Assembly: GCA_003279715.1 (NCBI GenBank)
Contig: QCGY01000006.1
Span: forward strand, 1-64,000
Length of the DNA stretch: 64,000 nt
Direction of reading: 5' to 3'
Source: Pelagibacteraceae bacterium AG-390-D18
GTDB lineage: Bacteria > Pseudomonadota > Alphaproteobacteria > Pelagibacterales > Pelagibacteraceae
This document shows, in pieces, positions 19,854 through 27,716 of the stretch; position 1 is the first letter of the stretch; every line of letters starts with the position of its first letter. A program made the translations under genes and the position numbers. Below the pieces are notes generated by a model. It did not search any database. It worked only from the letters and a program-made list of their open reading frames with translations, and was not told the origin of the DNA.

Positions 19854-20338
19854 TTTTCTTTAAATACCCTGGTTAGTTCAATGAGTGATTTCTTAATTTT
19901 ATCATTCTTAACACCATTAATTTTATTTTGATATTTATTAATTGCCACATTTTCCTGATTTAGATCTTTTTTTGAAAAGATTCTCTGCTCATCATCAAAG
20001 CTAATGAATTTGAGTTTTTCTACAACAGAATAACCAAAAAAACTATTCATTTTATCTAAAATATCTTTTTTTGAGTATTCCATATCAACCTCATGACCTC
20101 TTTTAACCATTACTATGAGAGTGCTAACTCCAAATTTATTAGAATTCTTAAATGTCTTTGGATAACAAATTTTAAATAGATCATCTCCAACAATATATCT
20201 CCAGTTACCAAGAGTTTCAGAATAAATATGACCCTTCTTATTAATGATTTTTTTTACATTTTTGGGTAAAGTGTCCTTAAAAGATCTTAAACCTTGAATG
20301 GTGACATTTCCGCGCTTAGTATTATTTTTAAATTGCAT
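19850..20338 (-). CDS. dciA: DUF721 / DciA-like protein (candidate replicative helicase loader)
   Basis: The 162-residue product shows the DUF721 pattern in its first 110 residues: an LGNWRYIVGDDLFKICYPK segment, then LIVMVKRGHEVDMEYSKKDILDKMNSFFGYSVVEKLKFI. The family includes DciA, which loads DnaB helicase in bacteria lacking DnaC-type loaders; that role is family knowledge. I chose ATG 20338 (MQFKNNTKRG). A TTG at 20350 would extend it by four residues into mutY. With the ATG, the start directly abuts the divergent mutY start (CATATG at 20336-20341). Confidence 0.8.
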   Translation of the reverse strand: MQFKNNTKRGNVTIQGLRSFKDTLPKNVKKIINKKGHIYSETLGNWRYIVGDDLFKICYPKTFKNSNKFGVSTLIVMVKRGHEVDMEYSKKDILDKMNSFFGYSVVEKLKFISFDDEQRIFSKKDLNQENVAINKYQNKINGVKNDKIKKSLIELTRVFKEK

Positions 20339-21322
20339 ATGAAAGATCAAACAATAACAAATAAAATTCTTAATTGGTATGATATTAACAAAAGATCGTT
20401 ACCTTGGCGAAAAAAAACTTCCTCAAAAAAAAAGCAATATTACACCTTGGTTAGTGAGTTTATGCTTCAGCAAACTCAAGTTATAACAGTGATACCGTAT
20501 TTTAATCGGTTTATTAAAAATATTCCAGATCTAGAAACTTTAGCCAGTTTTGAAAATCGAAAACTAATTAAGCTTTGGGAAGGTCTTGGTTATTATTCAA
20601 GAGTTAGAAATTTAAAAAAAGCTGCTCAAATTGTTATTAAAGATTTTAATAAAACTTTACCCGACAATATTATAGACCTTAAGTCACTACCTGGAATTGG
20701 AGATTATACAGCAAGTGCTATTATGGCCATTGCATTTAACAAACCTGTTATTCCTTTAGATGGTAACATTGAGAGAGTTTTAAAAAGATACCTTTACTTA
20801 AAAAATGAAAATCAAATACAAAAAGATAATTTAACCAAACAAAAAAAAATATTTGGTACATCTTTAAGATCTAGCGATTATGCTCAAGCCTTAATGGAAT
20901 TAGGAGCATTAATATGCAAGCCAATTAATCCTTATTGTGAAAGATGTCCTATTTCAGATAAATGTAAGTCTTATAAAAAAAAGGATTTTGTATTAACCAA
21001 ATTTAAAAAAAATAACAAAGAGAGATTTTATTTACTTAAAGTTTATAAAAAAGATAAAAAATATTTATTAGTTAAAAATAAAAATTTTAATTTTTTAAAA
21101 AATTTAGATATTTTTCCAATGCAAGAAATTATTAAACCTAAAAACTTTGATCATAATTTGAATTTTAAAATGTCTAACATGAATATGAATATTAAAATTC
21201 AAACTAATAAGGTGAATAAACCTTTGCCTTTTTCTTATTGGATTGATCCTAAAAAATTAAAAAAATATACACTGCCAACTTTTACAAAAAAAATTGTTTA
21301 CTATTTAGAAAATTATTCATGA
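20339..21322 (+). CDS. mutY: A/G-specific adenine DNA glycosylase MutY
   Basis: MutY removes adenine mispaired with 8-oxoguanine. The 327-residue protein (start MKDQTITNKILNWYD) has the substrate loop RSLPWRKK, the glutamine-rich YTLVSEFMLQQTQV segment with catalytic glutamate, the helix-hairpin-helix LPGIGDYTASAI, the catalytic aspartate in IPLDGNIERVL, and a 4Fe-4S cluster CKPINPYCERCPISDKC. A TTG at 20294 would extend it across the divergent dciA start, so I reject it. It ends overlapping the next gene by four bases. Confidence 0.95.
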   Translation: MKDQTITNKILNWYDINKRSLPWRKKTSSKKKQYYTLVSEFMLQQTQVITVIPYFNRFIKNIPDLETLASFENRKLIKLWEGLGYYSRVRNLKKAAQIVIKDFNKTLPDNIIDLKSLPGIGDYTASAIMAIAFNKPVIPLDGNIERVLKRYLYLKNENQIQKDNLTKQKKIFGTSLRSSDYAQALMELGALICKPINPYCERCPISDKCKSYKKKDFVLTKFKKNNKERFYLLKVYKKDKKYLLVKNKNFNFLKNLDIFPMQEIIKPKNFDHNLNFKMSNMNMNIKIQTNKVNKPLPFSYWIDPKKLKKYTLPTFTKKIVYYLENYS

Positions 21323-22470
21323 AAAAAATTGCGATAATTGGTGCTGGAATTTCAGGTTTGTTTGTTGCAAATTTATTTAAAGAAAATCTTAATTACCAGG
21401 TAACTATTTATGAAAAAAATACTTCAATTGATTTAGATGAAGGGTATGGAATTCAACTATCTACTAATAGCATAAAACTTCTTAATAAAATTGGATTTAA
21501 TACCTTGGAAAATAAAGATAGATTTCACCCAGATAAAATTGATTTTTATACTATCAAACCAGAAAAAAAAATATGTGATCTAAATATTTCAGATTTTAAT
21601 TCTGAAGATTGTAAGTACACAACGCTTAAAAGATCGAAATTAGTTGAATTTTTAAAAGATCGATTAAACGATAATATAATTGAGTACGATTATAGTATCG
21701 AAAAAATTGAAAAAAATAATGATCAAATATATTTAACTTTTAATGAAAATAAAAAAGTAATTTGTGATTATTTAATTATTTCTGATGGTGTTTTTTCAAA
21801 AGGAAAATCATTAATTTCTAACAATGAGATAAAGTCTTCTTATAATAACTCCATTGCTATTAGGGGTAATATTTCAAGAAAAAAACTTCAGAATTTTAAT
21901 AAAAATAATATTTCTTTATTTATGGGTCATAATTTTCATTATGTGATTTATCCAGTGAATAAAGATAATGAATATTATAATTTTATTGGAGTTTTGAAAT
22001 ATCAATTAACTGCAAAAGAGCAGCAAAATTATAGTCTTTTTAAAGAAGAAACTTTCATTCAAGGCATAAAAGATAAAATACAAAATGAATTTTCAATTAA
22101 TATTCTAGAAAAAATTAATAATATTAAATGCTTCCCAGTTTTTGTTAGCAAAGGTTATCTCAAACCACGTAAAAATATCTTTTTACTTGGGGATGCATTT
22201 TTTGCTTTCCCACCCTCATTTGCACAAGGTGCCTCACAATCGATTGAAGGTGCATCAGAGTTATTTGATAATATTATGAATAGTAAAAAAAATTTTTACG
22301 ACAACAGAGTTGTAAAAGTAAAAATGATTAACAACAGATCAAAACTAAATCAATTTGCTTTTCACGCATCTAACCCAGTGGTAGTTTTTTTTAGAAATAT
22401 CAGCTTAGGAGTATTAACTAAAAATAAGAAATTTTTACAAAATTATTTGGGTAAAATTTATAAGAATTAA
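21319..22470 (+). CDS. FAD-dependent aromatic-type monooxygenase (UbiH/salicylate-hydroxylase fold)
   Basis: A 383-residue class A flavoprotein monooxygenase. It has the GxGxxG motif at the start (IAIIGAGISGLFVANLF), a DG segment (YLIISDGVFSKGKS) in the middle and the second FAD motif FLLGDAFFAFPPSFAQGASQSIEGA. Members hydroxylate aromatic rings or quinone precursors; the substrate cannot be told from sequence, and a ubiquinone or unrelated aromatic role are both possible. It is translationally coupled to mutY (ATGA overlap) and its stop overlaps the convergent ccrM stop in a shared TTAA. Confidence 0.82.
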   Translation: MKKIAIIGAGISGLFVANLFKENLNYQVTIYEKNTSIDLDEGYGIQLSTNSIKLLNKIGFNTLENKDRFHPDKIDFYTIKPEKKICDLNISDFNSEDCKYTTLKRSKLVEFLKDRLNDNIIEYDYSIEKIEKNNDQIYLTFNENKKVICDYLIISDGVFSKGKSLISNNEIKSSYNNSIAIRGNISRKKLQNFNKNNISLFMGHNFHYVIYPVNKDNEYYNFIGVLKYQLTAKEQQNYSLFKEETFIQGIKDKIQNEFSINILEKINNIKCFPVFVSKGYLKPRKNIFLLGDAFFAFPPSFAQGASQSIEGASELFDNIMNSKKNFYDNRVVKVKMINNRSKLNQFAFHASNPVVVFFRNISLGVLTKNKKFLQNYLGKIYKN

Positions 22471-23537
22471 TTTTTTGCAATTAATCTTTGTCTTAGATAG
22501 TCAATTGGATGTATTCTTCCATTGATGTCACAATGCCAATAAGTCCAACCGTTACAACTTTCGGCGCCTAAAATAGTAGCTGCAACTTTATGTATAGAAC
22601 CTTCAGCCTGATTATGTTTAATACTACCATCAGCCATAATTTTAGCAGTAATTTTTTTCTTATTATCGAAAATATTCGTACCAGGTTTGATAATTCCTAA
22701 CTCTACTAATGAGCCAAAAGGTATTCTTGGTTTAGATCTATTATTTTTAAGAGTATCTAATAAGTCATCTTCAATAGGTTTTGTATTTTTTAATCTTTGC
22801 TCAGCAGCTTTAAAATAATTTTTTTCCTTTTCTATGCCATAATAATTTCTACCCAATTTTTTAGCTACGGTAGCCGTAGTTCCAGATCCTAAAAATGGAT
22901 CTAAAATCATGTCATCTTTATTTGACGATGCTAATAAAACTCTGTGTAGTAAAGATTCTGGTTTTTGTGTTGAATGTACTTTTTTACCATTTTTTTTAAG
23001 TCTTTCAGAACCACTACAGATTGGTAAGTTCCAATTAGATCTCATTTGCAGATCATCATTTAAACATTTTAATGATTGATAGTTAAAAGTATATTTTGAT
23101 TTTTCACTCTTTGAAGCCCAAATTAAAGTTTCATGAGCATTAGTAAATCGTGTTCCTCTAAAATTGGGCATTGGGTTATTCTTATTCCAAATAACGTCAT
23201 TTAAAATCCAAAATCCTAAATTTTGAATTGCAGTTCCTACTCTAAAAATGTTGTGATAACTACCTATGACCCAGATAGCTCCATCTTTTTTCAAAATTCT
23301 TTTACACTCAGCTAACCATTCATAGGTAAATTCATCATAATTTTTAAAATTTTCAAAATGATCCCATTTATCATTCACGGCACTTACTTTAGATCTATCA
23401 GGTCTTGTCAGCTCACCTTTTAACTGCAAATTGTAAGGAGGGTCAGCAAAAACCAAATCAAAAGTTTCGCTCGGAATTTTTTTTAACTCCTCAAGACTAT
23501 TTCCATTAATAATTTTATTTTTAAAATCAGTTGTCAT
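22467..23537 (-). CDS. ccrM: CcrM-type adenine DNA methyltransferase (GANTC)
   Basis: Cell-cycle-regulated methyltransferase that methylates adenine in GANTC in alphaproteobacteria. The 356-residue protein has catalytic motif IV DPPYNL near residue 33, the SAM motif DPFLGSGTT in the second half (beta-class motif order) and the CcrM C-terminal region (ILGAESCNGWTYWHCDINGRIHPIDYLR). I choose ATG 23537. A TTG at 23561 would lie inside the -35/-10 spacer of the likely promoter, so it is unlikely to be used. No partner restriction enzyme is present. Convergent with the FAD monooxygenase. Confidence 0.95.
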   Translation of the reverse strand: MTTDFKNKIINGNSLEELKKIPSETFDLVFADPPYNLQLKGELTRPDRSKVSAVNDKWDHFENFKNYDEFTYEWLAECKRILKKDGAIWVIGSYHNIFRVGTAIQNLGFWILNDVIWNKNNPMPNFRGTRFTNAHETLIWASKSEKSKYTFNYQSLKCLNDDLQMRSNWNLPICSGSERLKKNGKKVHSTQKPESLLHRVLLASSNKDDMILDPFLGSGTTATVAKKLGRNYYGIEKEKNYFKAAEQRLKNTKPIEDDLLDTLKNNRSKPRIPFGSLVELGIIKPGTNIFDNKKKITAKIMADGSIKHNQAEGSIHKVAATILGAESCNGWTYWHCDINGRIHPIDYLRQRLIAKN

Positions 23538-23549
23538 TTGTATAAAATT

Positions 23550-23602
23550 ATTAGACTCCAAATGGATTCTGGGGTCAACCTGAGATTGAATTATTTGGAT
23601 TC
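23550..23602 (-). promoter_or_regulatory. ccrM promoter with three GANTC sites
   Basis: Reading the minus strand, TTGACC (23573-23578) and TCTAAT (23550-23555) are each 5 of 6 to the sigma-70 consensus and 17 bases apart, with a start expected a few bases before ATG 23537. GANTC sites lie at 23554-23558 (touching the -10), 23565-23569 (in the spacer) and 23598-23602 (20 bases upstream). This suggests methylation-dependent self-control as known for Caulobacter ccrM; that part is inference. Confidence 0.65.
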
Positions 23603-23629
23603 GATTTGTGCTAAATAAAAAATAGTTAA

Positions 23630-24202
23630 CTAGATATTGTGTATCTTGAGCCTAGAAATAGGAGAGAACGTTTTTCTATGATGCCTATTAATACCTAGTT
23701 TTTTAATTGCTTTTAAATGTTGTTTAGTCCCATATCCAAAATTTTGCTCCCAACCATATCCTTTATTATTGATGGCTAATGTAGTTATAAACTTATCTCT
23801 GGCAACCTTAGCTATGATGGATGCTGCAGAGATTGAAGCAACTTTTTGATCTCCTTTAATTACAGCTTTTAAATTATAATTTTTTAAATCAGGAACTTTA
23901 TTTCCATCTATCAAAACTTGATTTGGTTTTTTTTTAAGTTTTTTAATTGCTCTTTTCATAGCTAGTAAACTTGCTTGTAAGATATTAATTTTATCTATTT
24001 CCTTAACAGATGCTTTACTAATAACCCAGATAGAGTTTTTTTTGATATATTTTGATAATAATTCTCTTTTATCTTTAGAAATAGTCTTGGAGTCTTTTAA
24101 CAATTTTTTATCAATTCTTTTATTTAATATTACTGCTGCTGCATATACTGGACCTATTAAACTCCCTCTTCCGACCTCATCGACACCAGCTATAATTTTC
24201 AT
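23630..24202 (-). CDS. rnhB: Ribonuclease HII
   Basis: RNase HII removes single ribonucleotides misincorporated in DNA and RNA primers. The 190-residue protein has the signature AGVDEVGRGSLIGPVYAAAV (catalytic D and E near 7-8), DSKTISKDKRELL, the third acidic residue in VLIDGNKVPDL and SIIAKVARDKFI for the last. It directly abuts the stop codon of the upstream 44-residue gene. The 92 bases after its stop hold the ccrM promoter. Confidence 0.96.
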   Translation of the reverse strand: MKIIAGVDEVGRGSLIGPVYAAAVILNKRIDKKLLKDSKTISKDKRELLSKYIKKNSIWVISKASVKEIDKINILQASLLAMKRAIKKLKKKPNQVLIDGNKVPDLKNYNLKAVIKGDQKVASISAASIIAKVARDKFITTLAINNKGYGWEQNFGYGTKQHLKAIKKLGINRHHRKTFSPISRLKIHNI

Positions 24203-24337
24203 TTAAATTATTATAAAGTGATAAATTAATAACCCGACTAAAACTCCTTTTATAAAAGATATCCAAAGCAAACCATAATTAGAAATACTAAATATCTTTT
24301 TACACCATGAAATTAAGTTTTTATGTTGCTCAATCAT
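24203..24337 (-). CDS. 44-residue single-helix membrane peptide, unknown function
   Basis: A small open frame fits the gap between the UDG gene (six bases upstream) and rnhB (zero spacer; its TAA ends one base before the rnhB ATG). The product starts MIEQHKNLISWCKKIFSI and ends with a hydrophobic helix of about 20 residues followed by the stop. Exact packing between two genes and a plausible membrane topology suggest it is real. I do not recognise a family. The alternative is a chance frame in a 141-base spacer. Confidence 0.6.
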   Translation of the reverse strand: MIEQHKNLISWCKKIFSISNYGLLWISFIKGVLVGLLIYHFIII

Positions 24338-24343
24338 AAAAAA

Positions 24344-25063
24344 TTAAATGACAATCTTCATTGCATTTATTTTTTGTTTAATTTTTTTTAAATCTTCCCA
24401 TGAATATTTTTTATTTTCTGGAAATCTAATTAGATAAGACGGACTAAATGAAATTATCAGTGGATAGGTTTTATTTTTTAATATTAATTCTTTCCATTTT
24501 CCTCTTTCTGAAGATATTTTAGTATTAATACCGGTTAAGGACTCCATAGCTGAACTTCCCATTAAAATAATAATCTTTGGATTAATAATTGAAATATGCT
24601 CTTTTAAGAAAACTGAATATCTTCTAATTTCATAGGTAGTAGGTTTGCGATCTTCTGGAGGTCTAAAATTGACCGCATAACTACAATAAATACTTTGTCT
24701 TTTTATTTCAATCGCAAGTAGCATTTTATTTAATAATTCCCCCACCTCACCTTTGAATGTTGTGCTGGTTTTATCTTCTTCAGCTCCTGGCGCTTCTCCA
24801 ATCAACATAATTGAACTGTTTATGTTTCCATCTCCCAGGATAAGATTTTGGGAGTTATCTTTTAAATTACAATTTTCGATTGAATTAATTTGCTTTTTTA
24901 ACTTTTCTAGAAGTTCAGCTTTATTAGTTTGATCATTATCATTATTATTTTCAATAATATTAAATCTATTTATCGGCTTATTTTTAAATACAAAATTTGG
25001 CTCTATAGTATCTATTAATTGCTCGTCGAATTTGCCTTTTTGATTTATCATTTTTTTAGTCAT
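24344..25063 (-). CDS. Uracil-DNA glycosylase, family 4-like, lacking most cluster cysteines
   Basis: Removes uracil from DNA. The 239-residue protein has the family motif GEAPGAEEDKTSTTFKGEVG at 89-108, NFRPPEDRKPTTYE at 132-145 and a conserved ILMGSSAMESL. Family-4 enzymes usually hold a 4Fe-4S cluster through four cysteines. Here only the first (C65) is present: the others are K68, F133 (usually the C of CRPP) and Y149. Some alphaproteobacterial UDG relatives have lost this cluster too. It is divergent from the TPR gene with 11 bases between starts. Confidence 0.87.
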   Translation of the reverse strand: MTKKMINQKGKFDEQLIDTIEPNFVFKNKPINRFNIIENNNDNDQTNKAELLEKLKKQINSIENCNLKDNSQNLILGDGNINSSIMLIGEAPGAEEDKTSTTFKGEVGELLNKMLLAIEIKRQSIYCSYAVNFRPPEDRKPTTYEIRRYSVFLKEHISIINPKIIILMGSSAMESLTGINTKISSERGKWKELILKNKTYPLIISFSPSYLIRFPENKKYSWEDLKKIKQKINAMKIVI

Positions 25064-25074
25064 ACAATGATCGA

Positions 25075-26760
25075 ATGTTTAATAAACTAATAAAATTAAT
25101 TGTAGTTTTTGGAGTATTATATCAGACGCCATTGTATTCTAAAAGTGCTAGTTTTAATGATTTTAACTCAAGAGATTTATCAAATTATTTCTCAGGAATT
25201 ATCGCTTTTGAAAATAAAGATAATTCTGATGCATTAAAATTTTTTAATGCATCTAAGGTGCTTCTTAACAAACATGATGCATATTTAAAACGATATGTTT
25301 ATTCTTTGGTTTTAGAAAATAAAGTTCCCCAAGCTATTAATGTAATAAAAAATAGTAGCAAAAAAGCAAATTTAGATTTTTTTGAGGCTTATTTGCTTTT
25401 AATAATTGATAATTTAAAAAAAAATAATTTAGTTCAAGCAGAAAAAAATTTAAATTTAAGTTTAAACTTTCAAAATGAAAACAGATTTAATTTGGTAATA
25501 TTTGAAACTCTAAGACAATATCTCTACACTTTTAAAAATAATAAAACCCCACCTAACAAAAAAAATTTTGGCAACATCTCTATTATAAATCAAGCATTTC
25601 AAAGATGTTATTTAAAAAAGGAAAATACTAGATCATCTTTTTTAAATTTGATTAATAATCCTGATGGAGATTATTCAAGATACATATTTTTTTATATTAA
25701 TTATTTGATCGAAAATGATAAAATTGAGGAAGCAAAAGCTGTCGCTGATCAACTTGAATATATAAATTCTACACTTTTATTATCTCAAAGCAAAAGCTGG
25801 ATTGAAGATAAAAATTTTAAAGTATTCAGTAAGATTTTTTCATGTAGTAATCATAATGATATAATTGGTGAATTTTTATTTTTAATTTCAAATCTTTTTT
25901 CATCTCAAGGCGATGTTGAAAAGTCTAATTTCTATTTAAATCTTTCTGACTATTTAAATCCTAAATTTACTTTAAATTCATCGCTAGTAGCTGAAAATTT
26001 TTATATTAATGGAGAATATGAAAAGACTAAAAAAGTTTTAAAAAACTTTGATACAAAATATGAATTTTATTACTGGTTTAGGGTAAAAAAAGAAGCTCAA
26101 ATTATTGTCAAAAAGAAAGGGTATGAAAAGGGGATAGAGTTTATAAGTTCAAAGTTTAATAAAATTAATAATCCAAATGTTAGAATGGTTTTTGATGTTG
26201 CAAATTTTTACAAAAATTCAAAAAAATATGAAAAAGCAATTAAATATTATACTGAAATCATCTCGTCTTTGAGTATCAATTCGGCTATTAAATCTGATTT
26301 GTTGTATAGAAGAGGTGGTAGTTATGAACGATTAGGTAATTATCAAAAAGCAGATGAAGATTTAAAACATTCTCTTAAAATTAATCCAGATGATGCTTAT
26401 GTTTTAAATTATCTGGCATATTCATGGTTAGAGCGTGATTATAAAATTGATGAAGCAATGGAAATGTTAGAAAAAGCTTATGCTCTGAGAAGTAATGATC
26501 CCTATATAACAGACTCAATAGGATGGGCTTATTATTTGATAGAAAATTACATTGAAGCAGAAAAATATATTAGAAAAGCTGTTGAATTAATGCCAGAAGA
26601 TCCCACCGTTAATGATCATTATGGTGATATTTTGTGGAAGTTGAATAGAAATATTCAGGCAAGGTACTTCTGGAACTATGTTTTAAAATTAGAAGATACT
26701 GATGAAAATATTAGAAAACAAATAAATATTAAAATCATAGAAGGTCTAAATAATTCTTAA
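25075..26760 (+). CDS. Exported tetratricopeptide-repeat protein
   Basis: A 561-residue protein with an N-terminal hydrophobic signal segment (to about residue 23) and TPR repeats. The clearest repeats are in the C-terminal 200 residues (ALxxxGDYxxAxxDLxxALxLxPxxxxxLNYLAY type, around 385-530, including DAYVLNYLAYSWLERD and DPYITDSIGWAYYLIENYIEAEKYI). This C-terminal pattern is common in alphaproteobacterial periplasmic or outer-membrane-linked TPR proteins of unknown function. It abuts ispE with no spacer, so the two are likely co-transcribed. No catalytic domain is visible. Confidence 0.85.
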   Translation: MFNKLIKLIVVFGVLYQTPLYSKSASFNDFNSRDLSNYFSGIIAFENKDNSDALKFFNASKVLLNKHDAYLKRYVYSLVLENKVPQAINVIKNSSKKANLDFFEAYLLLIIDNLKKNNLVQAEKNLNLSLNFQNENRFNLVIFETLRQYLYTFKNNKTPPNKKNFGNISIINQAFQRCYLKKENTRSSFLNLINNPDGDYSRYIFFYINYLIENDKIEEAKAVADQLEYINSTLLLSQSKSWIEDKNFKVFSKIFSCSNHNDIIGEFLFLISNLFSSQGDVEKSNFYLNLSDYLNPKFTLNSSLVAENFYINGEYEKTKKVLKNFDTKYEFYYWFRVKKEAQIIVKKKGYEKGIEFISSKFNKINNPNVRMVFDVANFYKNSKKYEKAIKYYTEIISSLSINSAIKSDLLYRRGGSYERLGNYQKADEDLKHSLKINPDDAYVLNYLAYSWLERDYKIDEAMEMLEKAYALRSNDPYITDSIGWAYYLIENYIEAEKYIRKAVELMPEDPTVNDHYGDILWKLNRNIQARYFWNYVLKLEDTDENIRKQINIKIIEGLNNS

Positions 26761-27606
26761 ATGAAAATTTACAAAGTTAAGTCATTTGCAAAAATAAATT
26801 TAGTTTTACATGTTATTGGCAAACTAAAGAAACTCCATAAAATTGAAAGTATTGTTAAATTTATTCAATTGCATGATTTAATTACTATTAAGACGACTAA
26901 AGGCAGTAATCACAAAATCTCTTTCAATGGACATTTTTCTAAAAATATAAAAAAAGACAATACAGTTCATAATTTATTTAAAATTCTAGATGAGAAAAAT
27001 TTATTAAATAATAAAAAATTTCAAATTAATGTGAAAAAAAATATTCCACAGAAAGCAGGACTAGGAGGTGGATCAATGAATGCTGCTACTATTTTAAATT
27101 TTCTAATTGAAAAAAAGTTTATCAAAATTAATCAAAAAAAAATTTTAAAAATTACAAATTTAATTGGTTCTGACGTAATTTTGGGTATTAATCCAATAAG
27201 TACCATCCTGTCATCAAATGGAGCTGTAAAAAGATTTTTAAAGACTTCTAGTTTTTATACTTTATTAGTGCGTCCAAATTTTGGATGTTCTACAAAAAAA
27301 ATTTATTCTGGAGTAAAAAAATTTAGTAAACCAGTATTGAATAATCCTAATAAAAATATGTTAAATTTAAGATTGTTATTAAAATATGAAAATGCACTTG
27401 AAAAAATTGCATTCTCGAAATACCAAAATCTAGAAAAACTTAAACTTTTTTTAGAAAAACTAAACCAACCATTATTTGTGAGAATGACTGGCTCGGGTTC
27501 AGTATTGGTTGCCTATTATCAAGGAAAGCGAGATTGTGAATTAGCAAAAGTTAAATTTAAAAGAAAATTTAGAAATTATTGGTGTAATACATCAAAAACT
27601 ATATAA
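26761..27606 (+). CDS. ispE: 4-diphosphocytidyl-2-C-methyl-D-erythritol kinase
   Basis: MEP-pathway GHMP kinase that phosphorylates CDP-methylerythritol. The 281-residue protein has an N-terminal SFAKINLVLHVIGK, the ATP-binding GHMP motif PQKAGLGGGSMNAATIL, and the C-terminal MTGSGSVLVAYY. Together with ispH at 9061-10005 it covers two MEP steps in the window. It follows the TPR gene directly and precedes the tRNA-Gln gene by 33 bases. Confidence 0.95.
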   Translation: MKIYKVKSFAKINLVLHVIGKLKKLHKIESIVKFIQLHDLITIKTTKGSNHKISFNGHFSKNIKKDNTVHNLFKILDEKNLLNNKKFQINVKKNIPQKAGLGGGSMNAATILNFLIEKKFIKINQKKILKITNLIGSDVILGINPISTILSSNGAVKRFLKTSSFYTLLVRPNFGCSTKKIYSGVKKFSKPVLNNPNKNMLNLRLLLKYENALEKIAFSKYQNLEKLKLFLEKLNQPLFVRMTGSGSVLVAYYQGKRDCELAKVKFKRKFRNYWCNTSKTI

Positions 27607-27639
27607 ATTTTATTTTTTTGTGTTATACGAAAACAATAT

Positions 27640-27713
27640 TGGGGCGTAGCCAAGTGGTAAGGCACTGGTTTTTGGTACCGGCATCCTAGGTTCGAATCCT
27701 AGCGCCCCAGCCA
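27640..27713 (+). tRNA. tRNA-Gln (anticodon TTG), CCA encoded
   Basis: Folds into a full cloverleaf: seven-base-pair acceptor stem (27640-27646 with 27703-27709), anticodon stem CTGGT/ACCGG with loop TTTTGGT giving anticodon TTG, T-arm CTAGG/CCTAG with canonical TTCGAAT loop, discriminator G at 27710 and encoded CCA at 27711-27713. U1-A72 is normal for tRNA-Gln. The cca start codon follows after only three bases. Confidence 0.97.
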
Positions 27714-27716
27714 TAT

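Noticed and set aside
21319..22470. FAD monooxygenase as a ubiquinone hydroxylase (UbiH/UbiF)
   Set aside because: General class A flavoprotein motifs fit, but nothing visible decides the substrate, so no gene symbol was given.
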